The position numbers and the translations under genes are program-made. A stretch of 64,000 nt of DNA, taken from the NCBI RefSeq assembly GCF_042477335.2, contig NC_091255.1, positions 33,334,501 through 33,398,500 on the forward strand. Reading direction: 5' to 3'. This stretch comes from Ovis canadensis (lineage: Eukaryota; Chordata; Mammalia; Artiodactyla; Bovidae). This document shows, in pieces, positions 1-9,569 of the stretch. Position 1 is the first letter of the stretch. Each line of letters begins with the position of its first letter. The notes under the pieces are model-generated. The model had not been told where the DNA came from and searched no databases. It saw nothing but the letters and a program-made list of their open reading frames with translations.

Positions 1-92
1 TTACTGAAGCTGATGCATAAATCTTGAATTTTCAGAAGCTTCCCAGGTGATTCTAATATGCAGGGTTCTCCAGGTTGAGAACCACTAGCCCG
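1..92 (+). mobile_element. hAT-Charlie fragment (MER5A-like end)
   Basis: AGCTTCCCAGGTGATTCTAA and the terminal GGTTGAGAACCACTAG are typical of the end of MER5A-type nonautonomous hAT elements. The left part is outside the window. Confidence 0.65.
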
Positions 93-176
93 AACTACCA
101 GAATGACAGCAGAAAGGAAACATATGTGAGAGCTTTATGAGACCCACAGGATTTGGTGCTGACTACAGAGTTAGAG

Positions 177-410
177 GGACTTCCCAGGTGATGTGAGTGG
201 TAAAGAAGCCGCCTGTAATGCAGGAGATGAAAAGAGACGTGGGCTGGATCCCTGGGTTGGGAAGATCCCCCCGGAGGAGGGCATGGCAACCCACGCCAAT
301 ATTCTTGCCTGGAGAATCCCATGGACAGAGGAGCCTGGCAGGCTATAGTCCGTCCATAGGGTCACAAAGTCAGATACAATTGAAGTGACTTAGTACACAC
401 ACACACATGC
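177..410 (+). mobile_element. Bov-tA SINE with (AC)n tail
   Basis: The order is full: tRNA-Glu-like head, GGGTTGGGAAGATCC linker, ATTCTTGCCTGGAGAATCCC and a tail close to CAAAGTCAGATACAATTGAA, ending in a CA run. Confidence 0.9.
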
Positions 411-426
411 ACAGAGCTGGGGGAAG

Positions 427-895
427 TCAAAAGTAGAGACATAACTTTCAAAGCAATGATTTTTTCAGTAGCCATGTATGGATGTGAGAGCTGGACCATA
501 AAGAAGTCTGAGCGCTGAAGAACTGATGCTTTGGAACTGTGGTGTTGGAGAAGACTCGAGAGTCCCTTGGATTGGAAGATCAAGCCAGTCAATCCTAAAG
601 GAAATCAACACTGAATATTCACTGGAAGGACTTATGCTGAAGCTCCAATACTTTGGCCACTTGATGCAAAGAACTGACTCACTGGAAAAGACCCTGATGC
701 TGGGAAAGACTGAGGGCAGGAGAAGGGGATGGCAGAGAATGAGATGGTTGGATGGCATCACCGACTTGAGTTTGAGCAAGCTCCGGGAGTTGGTAAGGGA
801 CTGGAACACTGCAGTCAGGCTTGCTGCAGTCCGGCTTGCTGCAGTCCATGGAGTTGCAAAGAGTCGGACACAACTGAGTGACTGAACAACAACAG
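427..895 (+). mobile_element. BovB 3' fragment
   Basis: This is the C-terminal coding end and 3' tail of the RTE-type LINE BovB. It translates to RT C-terminal motifs such as YFGHLMQRTDSLEKTLMLGK and [13 protein letters not shown] and ends in CGGACACAACTGAGTGACTG. It is 5'-truncated with a small internal deletion near its start. Confidence 0.9.
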
Positions 896-1068
896 GGATG
901 ATCACTAGGTTCCTGACCTTCAGCGTTCAGCTGGACAGTGGTACGACTCATCATCAATGCAAAGGAGAAAACTCAGTAAACTATAAAGTACAATATGAGA
1001 AACTTTGCCTTCCCCTCTTGGCTGCACTGACTGTATGTTGCTCACTCTGTCATCCCCAGCATAGCTGC

Positions 1069-1114
1069 CTGTGTGTGTGTGTGTGTGTGCTGTGTGTTCA
1101 GTCATGTCTGATTC

Positions 1115-1154
<40 letters not shown>

Positions 1155-1179
1155 GTGTTCAGTCATGTCTGATTCTTTG
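1069..1179. repeat. (TG)n with 61-base tandem duplication
   Basis: Two TG runs (about 1070-1089 and 1118-1150) are each followed by the same 33-base SINE-tail sequence (1086-1118 and 1147-1179), giving a repeat period of 61. Confidence 0.9.
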
Positions 1180-1215
1180 CAAACACCAGGGTCCTCTGTC
1201 CATGGAATTTTCCAT
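1147..1215 (-). mobile_element. Truncated Bov-tA/BOV-A fragment
   Basis: CAGTCATGTCTGATTCTTTG followed by GGTCCTCTGTCCATGGAATT is antisense SINE sequence, with a short deletion between the two parts. Confidence 0.7.
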
Positions 1216-1689
1216 AAAATACTTTTTTCCTGATTGTGATTCAACTGATGAGACTTGTCTACAAGTCAGTGGTGTGACTTACACATTTTTCAAAACCTCA
1301 CTCTATAGCACTGATCAGAGGTAGAGCTGGCTGCATAGGAAATACTCAACAAATACTAGCTCATTAGCTAATTTTCACACAAACACCAGTCTGACTGGAA
1401 ATACTTCCAACTGCTTGCTAAGCCATAATCCTCTAAAGGTATACTGGGCATGGTGAAATCTGTCCACAACTGAGGTAAAGATATTTGTTCTCAAATCTGT
1501 TCCTTCTCTTCCTGTCAACAGCCCAGCCATTATCTGAGTCACCCAGACAAGAACCCTTGAGTCATCTTTGATTTCACCCTCTTGTCAACATGCAAACAGG
1601 TTTCAACAGCCCTATGTTTTATGCCATCTATAGTGAGTGTCTCTCATACCAGTCCTCACCAATGACCCTTCTTACCAAAGGACTCGTCA

Positions 1690-2275
1690 TCAGTTACTAC
1701 AGTCTGTTCCGACCTCCCTCCCTCCCAAATCCATCCTCTACATTATAGCCTTTTTCACTCGCCTCAGACAATTCTAGTCATGTCACTACCTTGGCAGATA
1801 CCTTTTAGTAGCCTTGCCCCATGGCCCACAGAGTAAAATCTAAATACTTATTTAACCAGTCCCTTCCTAATCTGGCCTGTCACATACTTTCCCAACCTCA
1901 GATCCTGCTATTTCTTCCACTGAGAATTGTGACCTCTTCCCAACCCATGTCCAAAAGAGGCCTATTTTCCAAAGCCCAGCCCAGAGAAGCCCAGCTTATC
2001 TCCTGCAGTACAGGCTCCCCCCGACACCCCAAACACTGCCCCCACCACTCTTCTAAAACATCTCTTCCCAGCCTGAGTATCATAAGCTTTTTTCACGTTC
2101 TATCCTACAATGCAATTTCTAACACACATACTCTTCATCTTCTTTCCTGGACTGCTGCATTCCCTATGAAAAGGCTCTAGGTCTGGCTCTTCTTTTGTAC
2201 TTCTCCCTCCACCCCCACTCCATGCTCCTCCCATCCTCCACCTTACTTACTAGGTGGAGTTCAATAAATACCATA
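1690..2275 (+). mobile_element. L2 LINE 3' region
   Basis: Diverged matches to the L2 3' end include CACAGAGTAAAATCTAAA, CTAATCTGGCC and an AATAAATACCATAA end. The family call is by eye. Confidence 0.5.
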
Positions 2276-2334
2276 AGTCTCAGGCCTACTAAGATTTAAC
2301 GAGAGAGAGACTGTGTGGCAGGTCAAAATGTCTG

Positions 2335-2500
2335 GCACTGTGATAAAAGGGTTCTTGAGACACTATTTCTTTTGAGATAGAGATGATCCCCCTTTCAAAG
2401 CTGAGGAAACTGAGACTGAGAGCAATTCACTAGCTTGCCTGTGATCACAGCTTAGTAAAACTAGGATTCAAACCCATGTCCACCTGCAGAGATTGAGGTC
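2335..2500 (-). mobile_element. MIR SINE
   Basis: GCTGAGGAAACTGAGACTGA, TGATCACAGC and GATTCAAACCCATGTC are the MIR core read antisense. Confidence 0.85.
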
Positions 2501-2667
2501 TTAAATACTGCGCGACTGCTAAGACTAAACTGGGCTGGATGAAAAGTAGGTTAGGCAGCTCCCAGCAGCCTGATGTTAGTATCAGATAATAATATCAGAG
2601 CACACTAATACCTGGACGAGGCAGCTTACCGGACAAGAGACTAAGGATGTATCCAGACAACTTTTCA

Positions 2668-2805
2668 TTTTTTAGATTTTATGTATTTATTCATTGTGGC
2701 CAAGGCACACAGCTTGTAGGATCTCAGTTCCTCAACGAGGGACTGAACCATGACCCTCAGCAATGAAAGTGAGCAGTCCTAACCACCAGACCGCCAGGGA
2801 ATCCC
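2668..2805 (-). mobile_element. CHR-type tRNA-Glu SINE
   Basis: It runs antisense from TTTATGTATTTATTCATTGT through GGATCTCAGTTCCTCAACGA to CCACCAGACCGCCAGGGAAT. Confidence 0.85.
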
Positions 2806-2814
2806 CAGCAACTC

Positions 2815-3420
2815 TTCTTGATGTCTGGTAAATGACATTCAATAATTTATCCATTCCTTCAACCACAGGCATGATTCTAAGTTGGGAGATACAGCAGTGA
2901 ACAAAATAGAAAAAGTCTCTGCCCTTGTAGAGGTTCATATTCCAGCAAGGGAATTAAAAGACAAACAAAATCTAGGGACTATCTCTAAAGAGGTGAGAAC
3001 TGAACAGACACCTGAGTGAATAGAAGTCAACTGGCTATATGGAGAAACTGAGGAAGACTGTTTAAGACCAAGGGAACTGCAGGACAAAGATACTGCAGTA
3101 GAAGCATGCTAGGAATGTACGGAGAATAGCAAGGACGTTAGTGTGGCAAAAGCCTCGTGAATAAATTAAGAAATAAGGTAACAGCGTTAACCAGCAGTCA
3201 GACTGTTGGGACCTGAAGGTCACTGGAAGGCTTTGGAATAAGATCGCTGAGAGCCACAGAAGTGGGGAGAGCATGTGGAAGGTAGGTGTACTGCAAAGAA
3301 TGAGAGAGACATGATCTGATTTATGTTTTAAAGGGAACCCTGGAAACAATAAAAATAGGTTGTGGGGAAGCAAAATGAGGGAGAAAAAGTAAAAGCAGGA
3401 AGACCAAGTTGGAGGGACTT
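2815..3420 (-). mobile_element. L2 LINE fragment, antisense
   Basis: Landmarks include GATACAGCAGTGAACAAAAT, CCCTTGTAGAGGTTCATATT and GACATGATCTGATTTATGTT, all features of antisense L2. Confidence 0.55.
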
Positions 3421-4594
3421 TTCCAGGTGATGAAGGACACTTTGATTAGCAGGATAGCTTCAGGGAAGTAGAGTGGAAATTGAAATTAATTTTAGGACTT
3501 TACTTAAATACATACAGTAAAAGCAATATCCATGGATGGATGGAAGGAAAGAAGCTTGGTTTCTACACGAGTCCCACTAAGAAGTTACTGTATAGGTCAG
3601 TCTAGGCAGGTTGTGTTTACTATTTCTAAGTGCCATTTCCCACAGGCTCACACACTTGCATCACCAAACGAAAACCATTATCAGGGAGGTTCCCATAGAG
3701 TGTGCTTACAGAGCATCCAATTGTTACATGACATGGATTTTTTGCTATTTGCTTATATTTAAATGAGTATTTCTAAACAAGCATAGCCAGCTGGATAAAT
3801 TCTGATTAAAGAACAAGCAATAGACAAGGTAACACCGGGGCAAAACACTGTCCAGCTAATCTTTCCTTCCTGAACATAACAAGCACCCTCAGTTTAAAGA
3901 GGTAACTGGATTAGAATGATCCACTCAGAATCTTCCCAAAATTCGCAACACTGTTTCCAAAAAGCTTAAATCAGAACACAGAGAAGGAAACTGGAACACA
4001 GAAAAGACAATAAAAACTGTCAAGTCAGAACCTCCTGACTATGCCTACCTATCTGTACTCCCTTGCCAATTTAACCCTGAAAGGATGCTTTGTTTAAGGT
4101 GTGTTCTCCAGGAGCTGGATGTCTCTCAAGGTTACCCTAACACAAATCTCAAGGCACCTGCAGGATTACGGATCAGCATATTCAGCTAGCAGGAGCTCCT
4201 CAAGCTGGAATCAGACTGGCAGACACAGCAGGTGCTCAGGAAAACTGCTGAATGAAAAACCAGCTGCTCTCTACAACTTCAATCTCAGTAATGTACTCCC
4301 AAAACATTCAACTTTTGTAACTGATGTAAAGGTGCTAGACAACATCACCCCACCTAAAGCCTTCCTGAACCTTTCCACTCCAACTCACTGCTCTGGGCAA
4401 TAAGCTTCATTTCACTGGCTGCCCACTGTGTTAAAACAATATTAAACAACACTCTGATTTACCCAAAAAACTAGCTTCAAGGGATGCCTTAGCTTTCTTT
4501 CTATTCCTCTTAATCCTGCTCTGTTTTCATACAATATTTATCTGATGTTTCCCCCACAGCGGGTATAGCTTGGCAGAAAGAGCAGACCAACAGG

Positions 4595-4755
4595 GGGTAC
4601 TGGCCCTGGGTATCTCTAGAACTCTGGCCTCAATTCCTTTATCTGTAAAGTGCAAATGACACCCATGTCAGGCCTCCTTCACAAGGCTGTTTCCAAGTCT
4701 AATCAAATGAGAAAAGCCTGCAAACTGTCAGGTGCTGCCCAAAGAGAAGATTCAA
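4595..4755 (+). mobile_element. MIR SINE
   Basis: The core CCTCAATTCCTTTATCTGTA is followed by the MIR right part (CAAATGAGAAAAG, CTGTCAGGTGCT). Confidence 0.7.
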
Positions 4756-5632
4756 GTAAAGATGGGTTCAGACAAAGCTTAGCTCAAAATCAATAGGCGA
4801 GGCGGGAGCACCAGCCTATTGCATCCATACGCAATCATTTAGTCAAAGGAGCAGTCTTTTCCTCCAATAATGGGATGAACATGAGAAGCACACTAGCCAG
4901 GTCCGACAGCATCACTTTAGGGTCCCTGGCAGGTAACTCCCGTCTCTGGGTCTTCTTTCCCCCCAGCTGTACAAGGCTTTGACAACGAAGGATTCTAATA
5001 CTCCTACGTTAAGGCAGACAGAATGGGAGAGGCCAAACTGCCTTTACCTGCAGCGTCATAAAGAAAGCAGCAGAAAGCAGCTAAGGATAGGATTGAGAGG
5101 CAAAGGAGCCGAGGTCTAGTTTAGCACATCTTTTAGGAGCAGTGTGACCTTGGCCAACTACTCTACCTAGCAAACCCCCTCCTGTCCACATCTCTAAACG
5201 TGGGGAAAGAACCCCAGCCGACCCGAATCTCTCGGGGCTGCTGGGAAGCCCAGAGCCTACAGCGCCCGCCCGTCTGGCGCGCCGGCCAGTGACAGCCCTG
5301 GCTCACCCCCACCCTCACGCCGGGAAGAGTCCCAGGCTCTTCCACAGGCAAGGGATGTACCCCTTCCGGATGCGGGACCTGCCAGGACAGCAGTTTCGAT
5401 TTCCTTAGAAGTGTTACTTCCCCAGCCATCCCAGCGCCGCTGGTAATCAAAGGAGCCTCCCCGAAGGCCCTCGGGATCCCAGCAGCTGCACTCAGTCCCG
5501 GCACGCGACCTAGTGACCCGCTCCGGACCCCGCAGCGGTCCCCTGGGGTCGGGGACGCCGGGAGGGGCGTTGCCATAGGAATAGCGCTCGAGACCCCCGC
5601 CCGAGGCGCCCGGCAGAGGCTGGACAGGAAGG

Positions 5633-5641
5633 CTCGCGAGA
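5633..5641. promoter_or_regulatory. CTCGCGAGA element in ANKFY1 intron 1
   Basis: This is a third nine-base match, about 110 bases inside intron 1, still within the CpG island. Confidence 0.55.
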
Positions 5642-5754
5642 CCCGCTGTGCCCCATGCGACCATGCCCGGTCGTTCCCTCTCAGGGCTGCTTGGCCCAGC
5701 CAGCAGCGCCCCCACAGCTCCGCGCCTTCCCGCGCGGGTCCACAAAAACCCTAC

Positions 5755-5764
5755 CTTCCGCCAT
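5755..5764 (-). CDS. ANKFY1: ANKFY1 exon 1 coding start (MAE + 1 base)
   Basis: On the minus strand ATG GCG GAA G is followed by the donor GTAGGG (from 5754). ANKFY1 (ankyrin repeat and FYVE domain containing 1, Rabankyrin-5), a PI3P-binding Rab5 effector on endosomes and macropinosomes, begins Met-Ala-Glu-Glu, and its second Glu codon would be split G|AG here. The start is in strong Kozak context (G at -3, G at +4). The minus strand is right, because in mammals the 5' end of ANKFY1 lies just beyond the 3' end of UBE2G1 in the same orientation. The identification rests on ten coding bases, the splice donor, the CpG island and synteny; later exons are left of the window. Confidence 0.82.
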
Positions 5765-5787
5765 GTCGGGCCCGGCCCTGCCTCAGC

Positions 5788-5796
5788 CTCGCGAGA
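5788..5796. promoter_or_regulatory. CTCGCGAGA element in ANKFY1 5'UTR
   Basis: Nine of ten bases of the palindrome are present, between the full element and the start codon. Confidence 0.65.
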
Positions 5797-5840
5797 TGTG
5801 CACCGCTCAACTGGAGCGGCGCGTAACGGAGGCCCTCAAG

Positions 5841-5850
5841 TCTCGCGAGA
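5841..5850. promoter_or_regulatory. TCTCGCGAGA palindrome
   Basis: This is an exact 10-base TCTCGCGAGA, a known element of CpG-island promoters that can drive transcription in the absence of TATA. It is the outermost of three related sites around ANKFY1 exon 1. Confidence 0.8.
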
Positions 5851-6884
5851 GTCATGGAGGCCAGACAGGGGGAGGAGTCGAGACGAGGTAAGATCAGTGA
5901 ATGAAAGTAGAGGGGGTAGTTGCTTAGGAACTGAAATTCTGGCTCTCTGCTCCTAGTGGTTTTGAGGCTTTGGACTTATCACATCCTGACTAGGCTCTAT
6001 CATATTCCACACCCTAGGGAGGGGACTGAAAAAGATGAGCGCAGCGAGCATGGACTACCCTTTGGGAACATATGGCCGCGAGAGGGTCGAGAAAGGGGTT
6101 TTCTTTGGTTTTAGGTGTTTGTAAAGATGTGAGAGGCTGAGAGAAAACCGAAAGAGACGGAAAAGCTAATGAAGTTCAAGGTCCTTGGGGAGGCAAGATG
6201 CCCTGCAGGAATTTAGGGGAAGTGATGATCTGTAGATTTCAGGCAAGTCCGTGTTTTCTACCAAGACATTAGAATACAAGAATGTGCTTGCGGATAGATG
6301 TGAAAGAGGGGGAAGAGATAAGGAGATTGCTTGATGCCATCAATTTTATGGTTGAAGTTCTTAGACAAGGGAACCAAAAAAGAGTGAAGAAAAAGAAGTT
6401 GGAAGGCCTGGTTTCAGGCCTTTCAGAAGACACCTGTCTGCAGAAGCAGAGAATAAGGGGGAACGGGGGAGGATCTGAAGATAAATTTTCGGTGCTGCTT
6501 AGGTTAAGCATTACTGGATGTGAGATGGAATGGAGAAGGAATTTGGAAACAATAGTCATGGGGTTAAATGTTTGAGGAAGGAGGAGGAATTCTGGATGAG
6601 GGATACCAAGGCAATGAAATGAGGGTATTGAAATGTGTGGGAGCAGTGGTGTGCTCAGGGAAATGGTGTCCTCGTTGTGACAAGACACTGAAGATGTGGG
6701 AGGAGGAATGGGCAGGGAGGTATGTAGAGCTGCACTAAGCAGGCAGCCCTTAGACTAAGGCGGGCAGGGGAGTACTTGCCAGACCCAACAGAGGTGCCAT
6801 AGCTCAGTGCTTCCATGTCAAGAATGGTGAGCCCTTGGGCCATTAGGGTAGCCAAGCAGAGGCAGCCTCATCTGTTATCCTAAG

Positions 6885-6962
6885 CTGCTGCTGCCAAGTC
6901 GCGTCAGTCGTGTCCGACTCTGCGACTCCATAGACGGCAGCCCCCCAGGCTCCTCTGTCAGA
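6885..6962 (-). mobile_element. BOV-A2-type SINE 3' fragment
   Basis: GCTGCTGCCAAGTCGCGTCA and CCGACTCTGCGACTCCATAG are the antisense 3' end of BOV-A2; only about 78 bases remain. Confidence 0.85.
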
Positions 6963-7064
6963 GTGCCCTACAGATATATTCTAGGTCATAACCTAAAAGT
7001 GGTCAGGAAGTAATGCCATAGCTGATGGCTGGGTTTATATCATACGACTTATTTTTGCCCCTTC

Positions 7065-7250
7065 ACCAGCACTAGCCTACTGTCTGGCATACAGCAGGTG
7101 CTCAGAATATTTGATGAGCTGTTGCTGTGAGCTATACCAGGAGTCAGGAGAACTGAGCTCAGACTTGGCTTTGCTGCTGATTTGTAGTGTTGATCATGGG
7201 CAAATCTCTGCAAGGTCTAGGCTGTTTCATCAGATTCTCCATCGATTTGA
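7065..7250 (+). mobile_element. MIR remnants
   Basis: A MIR tail (TGTCTGGCATACAGCAGGTG) is followed by a second MIR head and core (TCAGACTTGGCTTTGCTGCT). Confidence 0.55.
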
Positions 7251-7779
7251 AGAGAGAGTTTGACTAGGGGGATCGTGACCTCCTTTTAGAATCTGATGGG
7301 ATCCTCTGCTGTAGAGTAGTACACATGTAGGAGCAAACAAATTTTGCTTGGACTAGATGCCCACAGTCAAACAAGAACTCATCTTAAGGGATTTAATCAA
7401 CTCAAGGGCTTTACTACCTTATCACAGCCTAACTTCAAGAAACCCTCTAACAGAAGTGAAAGCACTCTTAGTGATATCTGTAATATTAATACAGCCCTGT
7501 GTCTGGGCCCTTGTCTTCTGAGTAGACTTACTGGCATAAAAACTCTGGACTTAATACATCCTGTGAAACTAAACGTCTGGAGTACTCAGTGAATTACACC
7601 CTGTAGGCTTGGATGGAGCTACATTAGATGTGATCTAAAATATAGACATTTTAGACCTAATTCACATCTTGTCTGATATGGAAGAACGTTGTGTGGTGAT
7701 GTCTCCGACAGGGAGCATGAAGTGCATGAATAGTTAAATGCTGCCTGCCTTAAGAGCACAGGAGAACAGACTCTAGGGA

Positions 7780-8100
7780 GGCAGTGTCATTTCACGGTAG
7801 AACGGGAGGGAGGCAATCACTAGCCTGGTAGTCCTATGATTTGGGTTCAAGTACTGGCCTCAACACATTAACTCTTTATGTGACCTTGGAAAAACTGTTC
7901 CAAAGCTAAGAGGTAAAGCACCAAGTAAGGGAGTTCGTGAAACTGAATCCCGGCCATCAAACTTACTTGCTCCAGTCTTCATAAATTACTCTGAACCTGT
8001 TTATGCCTGTGGATCCTTCTTAGGATTTGACTAGATCCCTTACAAAAAGAACATCTAGCACAAGCCTGCCACAAAGTGGAGGCTCAGTGAAGAGGAACTT
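7780..8100 (+). mobile_element. MIR SINE
   Basis: TTGGGTTCAAGTACTGG, TATGTGACCTTGGAAAA and a late AGTGGAGGCTCAGTGAAG mark a diverged, stretched MIR. Confidence 0.6.
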
Positions 8101-8475
8101 GACTTCTGGTGCGCGTTAGGAATAAGGGGAAGTCACCAGGCTACTACAGTTCCTTACACACACAGTACTATTATAGTTGTTTCTAATGGAGACTGCTGGT
8201 AAGGGAAAACCAAGTACCTGTCTGTGACCTTCTGTGCAGCTCCTGTGTCCAGGATGTGTCTGGTTGCCTTTTGTGAAAGCCTTTCCCTTCACCTTCAGTT
8301 TATTTCACTTATGTGAATAGGATTCAAATTCCTTCTTAATCGTTTCAGTGCAGCTCAGTGGGGTGTGCAGACTCAGTGGAACAGGAAGCCTTGTCCTACC
8401 TTGGCAGCCAGGTTACACCATCTGAAACTGAGCAACCAAAAGTTCCTTATCCTGGAAATACTTAGCTGTGAGAAT

Positions 8476-8579
8476 TGAATCCTGTTGAGGTTTGCAGTCC
8501 TCCAGAAAATGAAAATTTTTAATTTGGTGAAGTGTTACCAACTGTAGAGAGAGATGGAAAATCAACGGGTCCTTCCTCA
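8476..8579. repeat. Diverged direct duplicate, copy A
   Basis: It shares TGAATCCTGTTG, the block around CAGAAAA and TTAATTTGG, and a distal TCCTTCCTCA/TCTTGCCTCA with copy B at 8981-9066. Confidence 0.6.
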
Positions 8580-8655
8580 AAGCCTAGGGCATTGCACACA
8601 GTAGGCACAGTCAAGAACTGGTTCATTTGCATTGGAAATGGCATCCAAATAAAAC

Positions 8656-8661
8656 TTTATT
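8656..8661 (-). terminator. UBE2G1: Candidate UBE2G1 distal poly(A) signal AATAAA
   Basis: AATAAA reads on the minus strand. UGUA-type sequence (TGTACATAG on the minus strand as GGTACATAG) lies just upstream, and a GT-rich stretch (CTGTGCCTACTGTGTGC) lies about 35-60 bases downstream at 8596-8625. This fits cleavage near 8640. The GT-rich part overlaps a MIR-like tail. Confidence 0.5.
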
Positions 8662-8980
8662 GCTATGTACCTTGAATAGATCATTATGCTTAAAACTGAC
8701 ATTTAAAGTTTAGGAACATCATCTAGACCTTTCTATAACAGTTTTATTTCAAATATATTTTTCAGAAAAATTAAAACTGAAAAACGAGCCACCATTTTCC
8801 CCAAACTACCCTGAAGGAGGATTTTCTTCTTGTGATTAAGAGATCTGGCTCCTTGTTCTTTTCTGAAGAGGCCTTTAAACCACTGGCAACTTCTATCAAG
8901 AAAGACAAACTTTCAACACCTCCAAACCAATACAAAACTATATTTAAGGATGCAGGGTAAAAGGCTGAATATTCACATCC

Positions 8981-9066
8981 TGAATCCTGTTGGGAGTTTG
9001 CAATCCTTCAGAAAAAAATGTTAATTTGGAAAAATTAAGGGGAAAAAAGTACGCAGGTCTTGCCTC
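8981..9066. repeat. Diverged direct duplicate, copy B
   Basis: This is the partner of 8476-8579, offset by about 505 bases in the same orientation. It lies inside the predicted UBE2G1 3'UTR, while copy A lies just beyond the poly(A) signal. Confidence 0.6.
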
Positions 9067-9563
9067 ATTTGCCACTAACTTACTGATCCTGGGCAGGTAT
9101 CTGGGTCAGGCTTGCCCATCTGTTTAGAGAAGGGAAGGTGGTGACTGAGATGGTGCCTCTGGGTCTCTTCCAGTTCACTCACATCTGAGTCTGGGTTCTT
9201 TACCTTTTAGCTTATTTTCATGGTTGAGCCAGTTTAGGCTACAGACAAAATCCCCAATAATGCTCTAACAGGTGCTCTTTTTATTTTACATAAGGTTCTA
9301 AATCAGCATGCATGAAATTCTGATGATGAATGGTGGCTGGCCCCATACTGGAAATTTTAAGACTATTATATGAGATTGGAAGTCAAGTGAACTTCCTACC
9401 TTCTGGTTCCTTCTTTAAATGAAGTTTTAAAAATTATTTATCAAGATTCCCCTGTGGACCCTTTGGTATCATGTGCTGTTTATATAGAAAGAATACCATA
9501 ACTTACTTTGGAGACCTGCACCCTAAAACCAAAACAGCTCATGATACAGCCTCTAAGTCATCA

Positions 9564-9569
9564 TTTATT
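9564..9569 (-). terminator. UBE2G1: Possible proximal poly(A) signal AATAAA
   Basis: A second minus-strand AATAAA (context AATAAATGATGAC) lies inside the predicted 3'UTR, about 0.9 kb before the distal one. It could give a shorter isoform; only the hexamer supports this. Confidence 0.25.

Larger units (their letters stand above)
1..5754 (-). other. ANKFY1: ANKFY1 intron 1 (5' part)
   Basis: Downstream of the GTAGGG donor at 5754 no further exon is recognisable to the window start. The intron carries Bov-tA, BovB, L2, MIR and CHR repeats. About 1215-1690 and 3420-4590 contain nothing I can name. The last 600 bases near exon 1 are CpG-rich. Confidence 0.8.
5160..5860. promoter_or_regulatory. 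ANKFY1: CpG island over ANKFY1 exon 1
   Basis: GC and CpG density rise sharply here against AT-rich surroundings, with frequent CGCG, CCGG and GCGC. The island covers the first exon and about 600 bases of intron 1. It is the only such island in the window. The long minus-strand open frames in it are a by-product of GC richness. Confidence 0.9.
5765..5880 (-). promoter_or_regulatory. ANKFY1: ANKFY1 5'UTR and core promoter
   Basis: There is no TATA box. The region upstream of the ATG is CpG-rich and contains two CTCGCGAGA elements (5788-5796 and, as the full TCTCGCGAGA palindrome, 5841-5850). The palindrome is about 80-90 bases before the ATG, a typical distance for a CpG-island start site. 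ATGGCGGAA at the initiation codon also resembles a YY1 element. The transcription start is not determined from sequence. Confidence 0.7.
5881..8639. other. Intergenic region between ANKFY1 and UBE2G1
   Basis: This 2.7 kb separates the ANKFY1 promoter from the predicted UBE2G1 3' end. It holds a short SINE fragment and MIR copies. About 5880-6880 is moderately purine-rich and shows no repeat or gene I recognise; 8100-8470 likewise. Confidence 0.7.

Noticed and set aside
5163..5745. Minus-strand open frames of 137 and 162 residues in the CpG island
   Set aside because: They overlap each other in different frames, show no known domain and lie in ANKFY1 intron 1; stops are rare simply because the region is GC-rich.
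6076..6089. CCGCGAGAGGGTCG, a possible second CTCF motif near the ANKFY1 promoter
   Set aside because: Three core positions differ from consensus; too weak to list as a feature.
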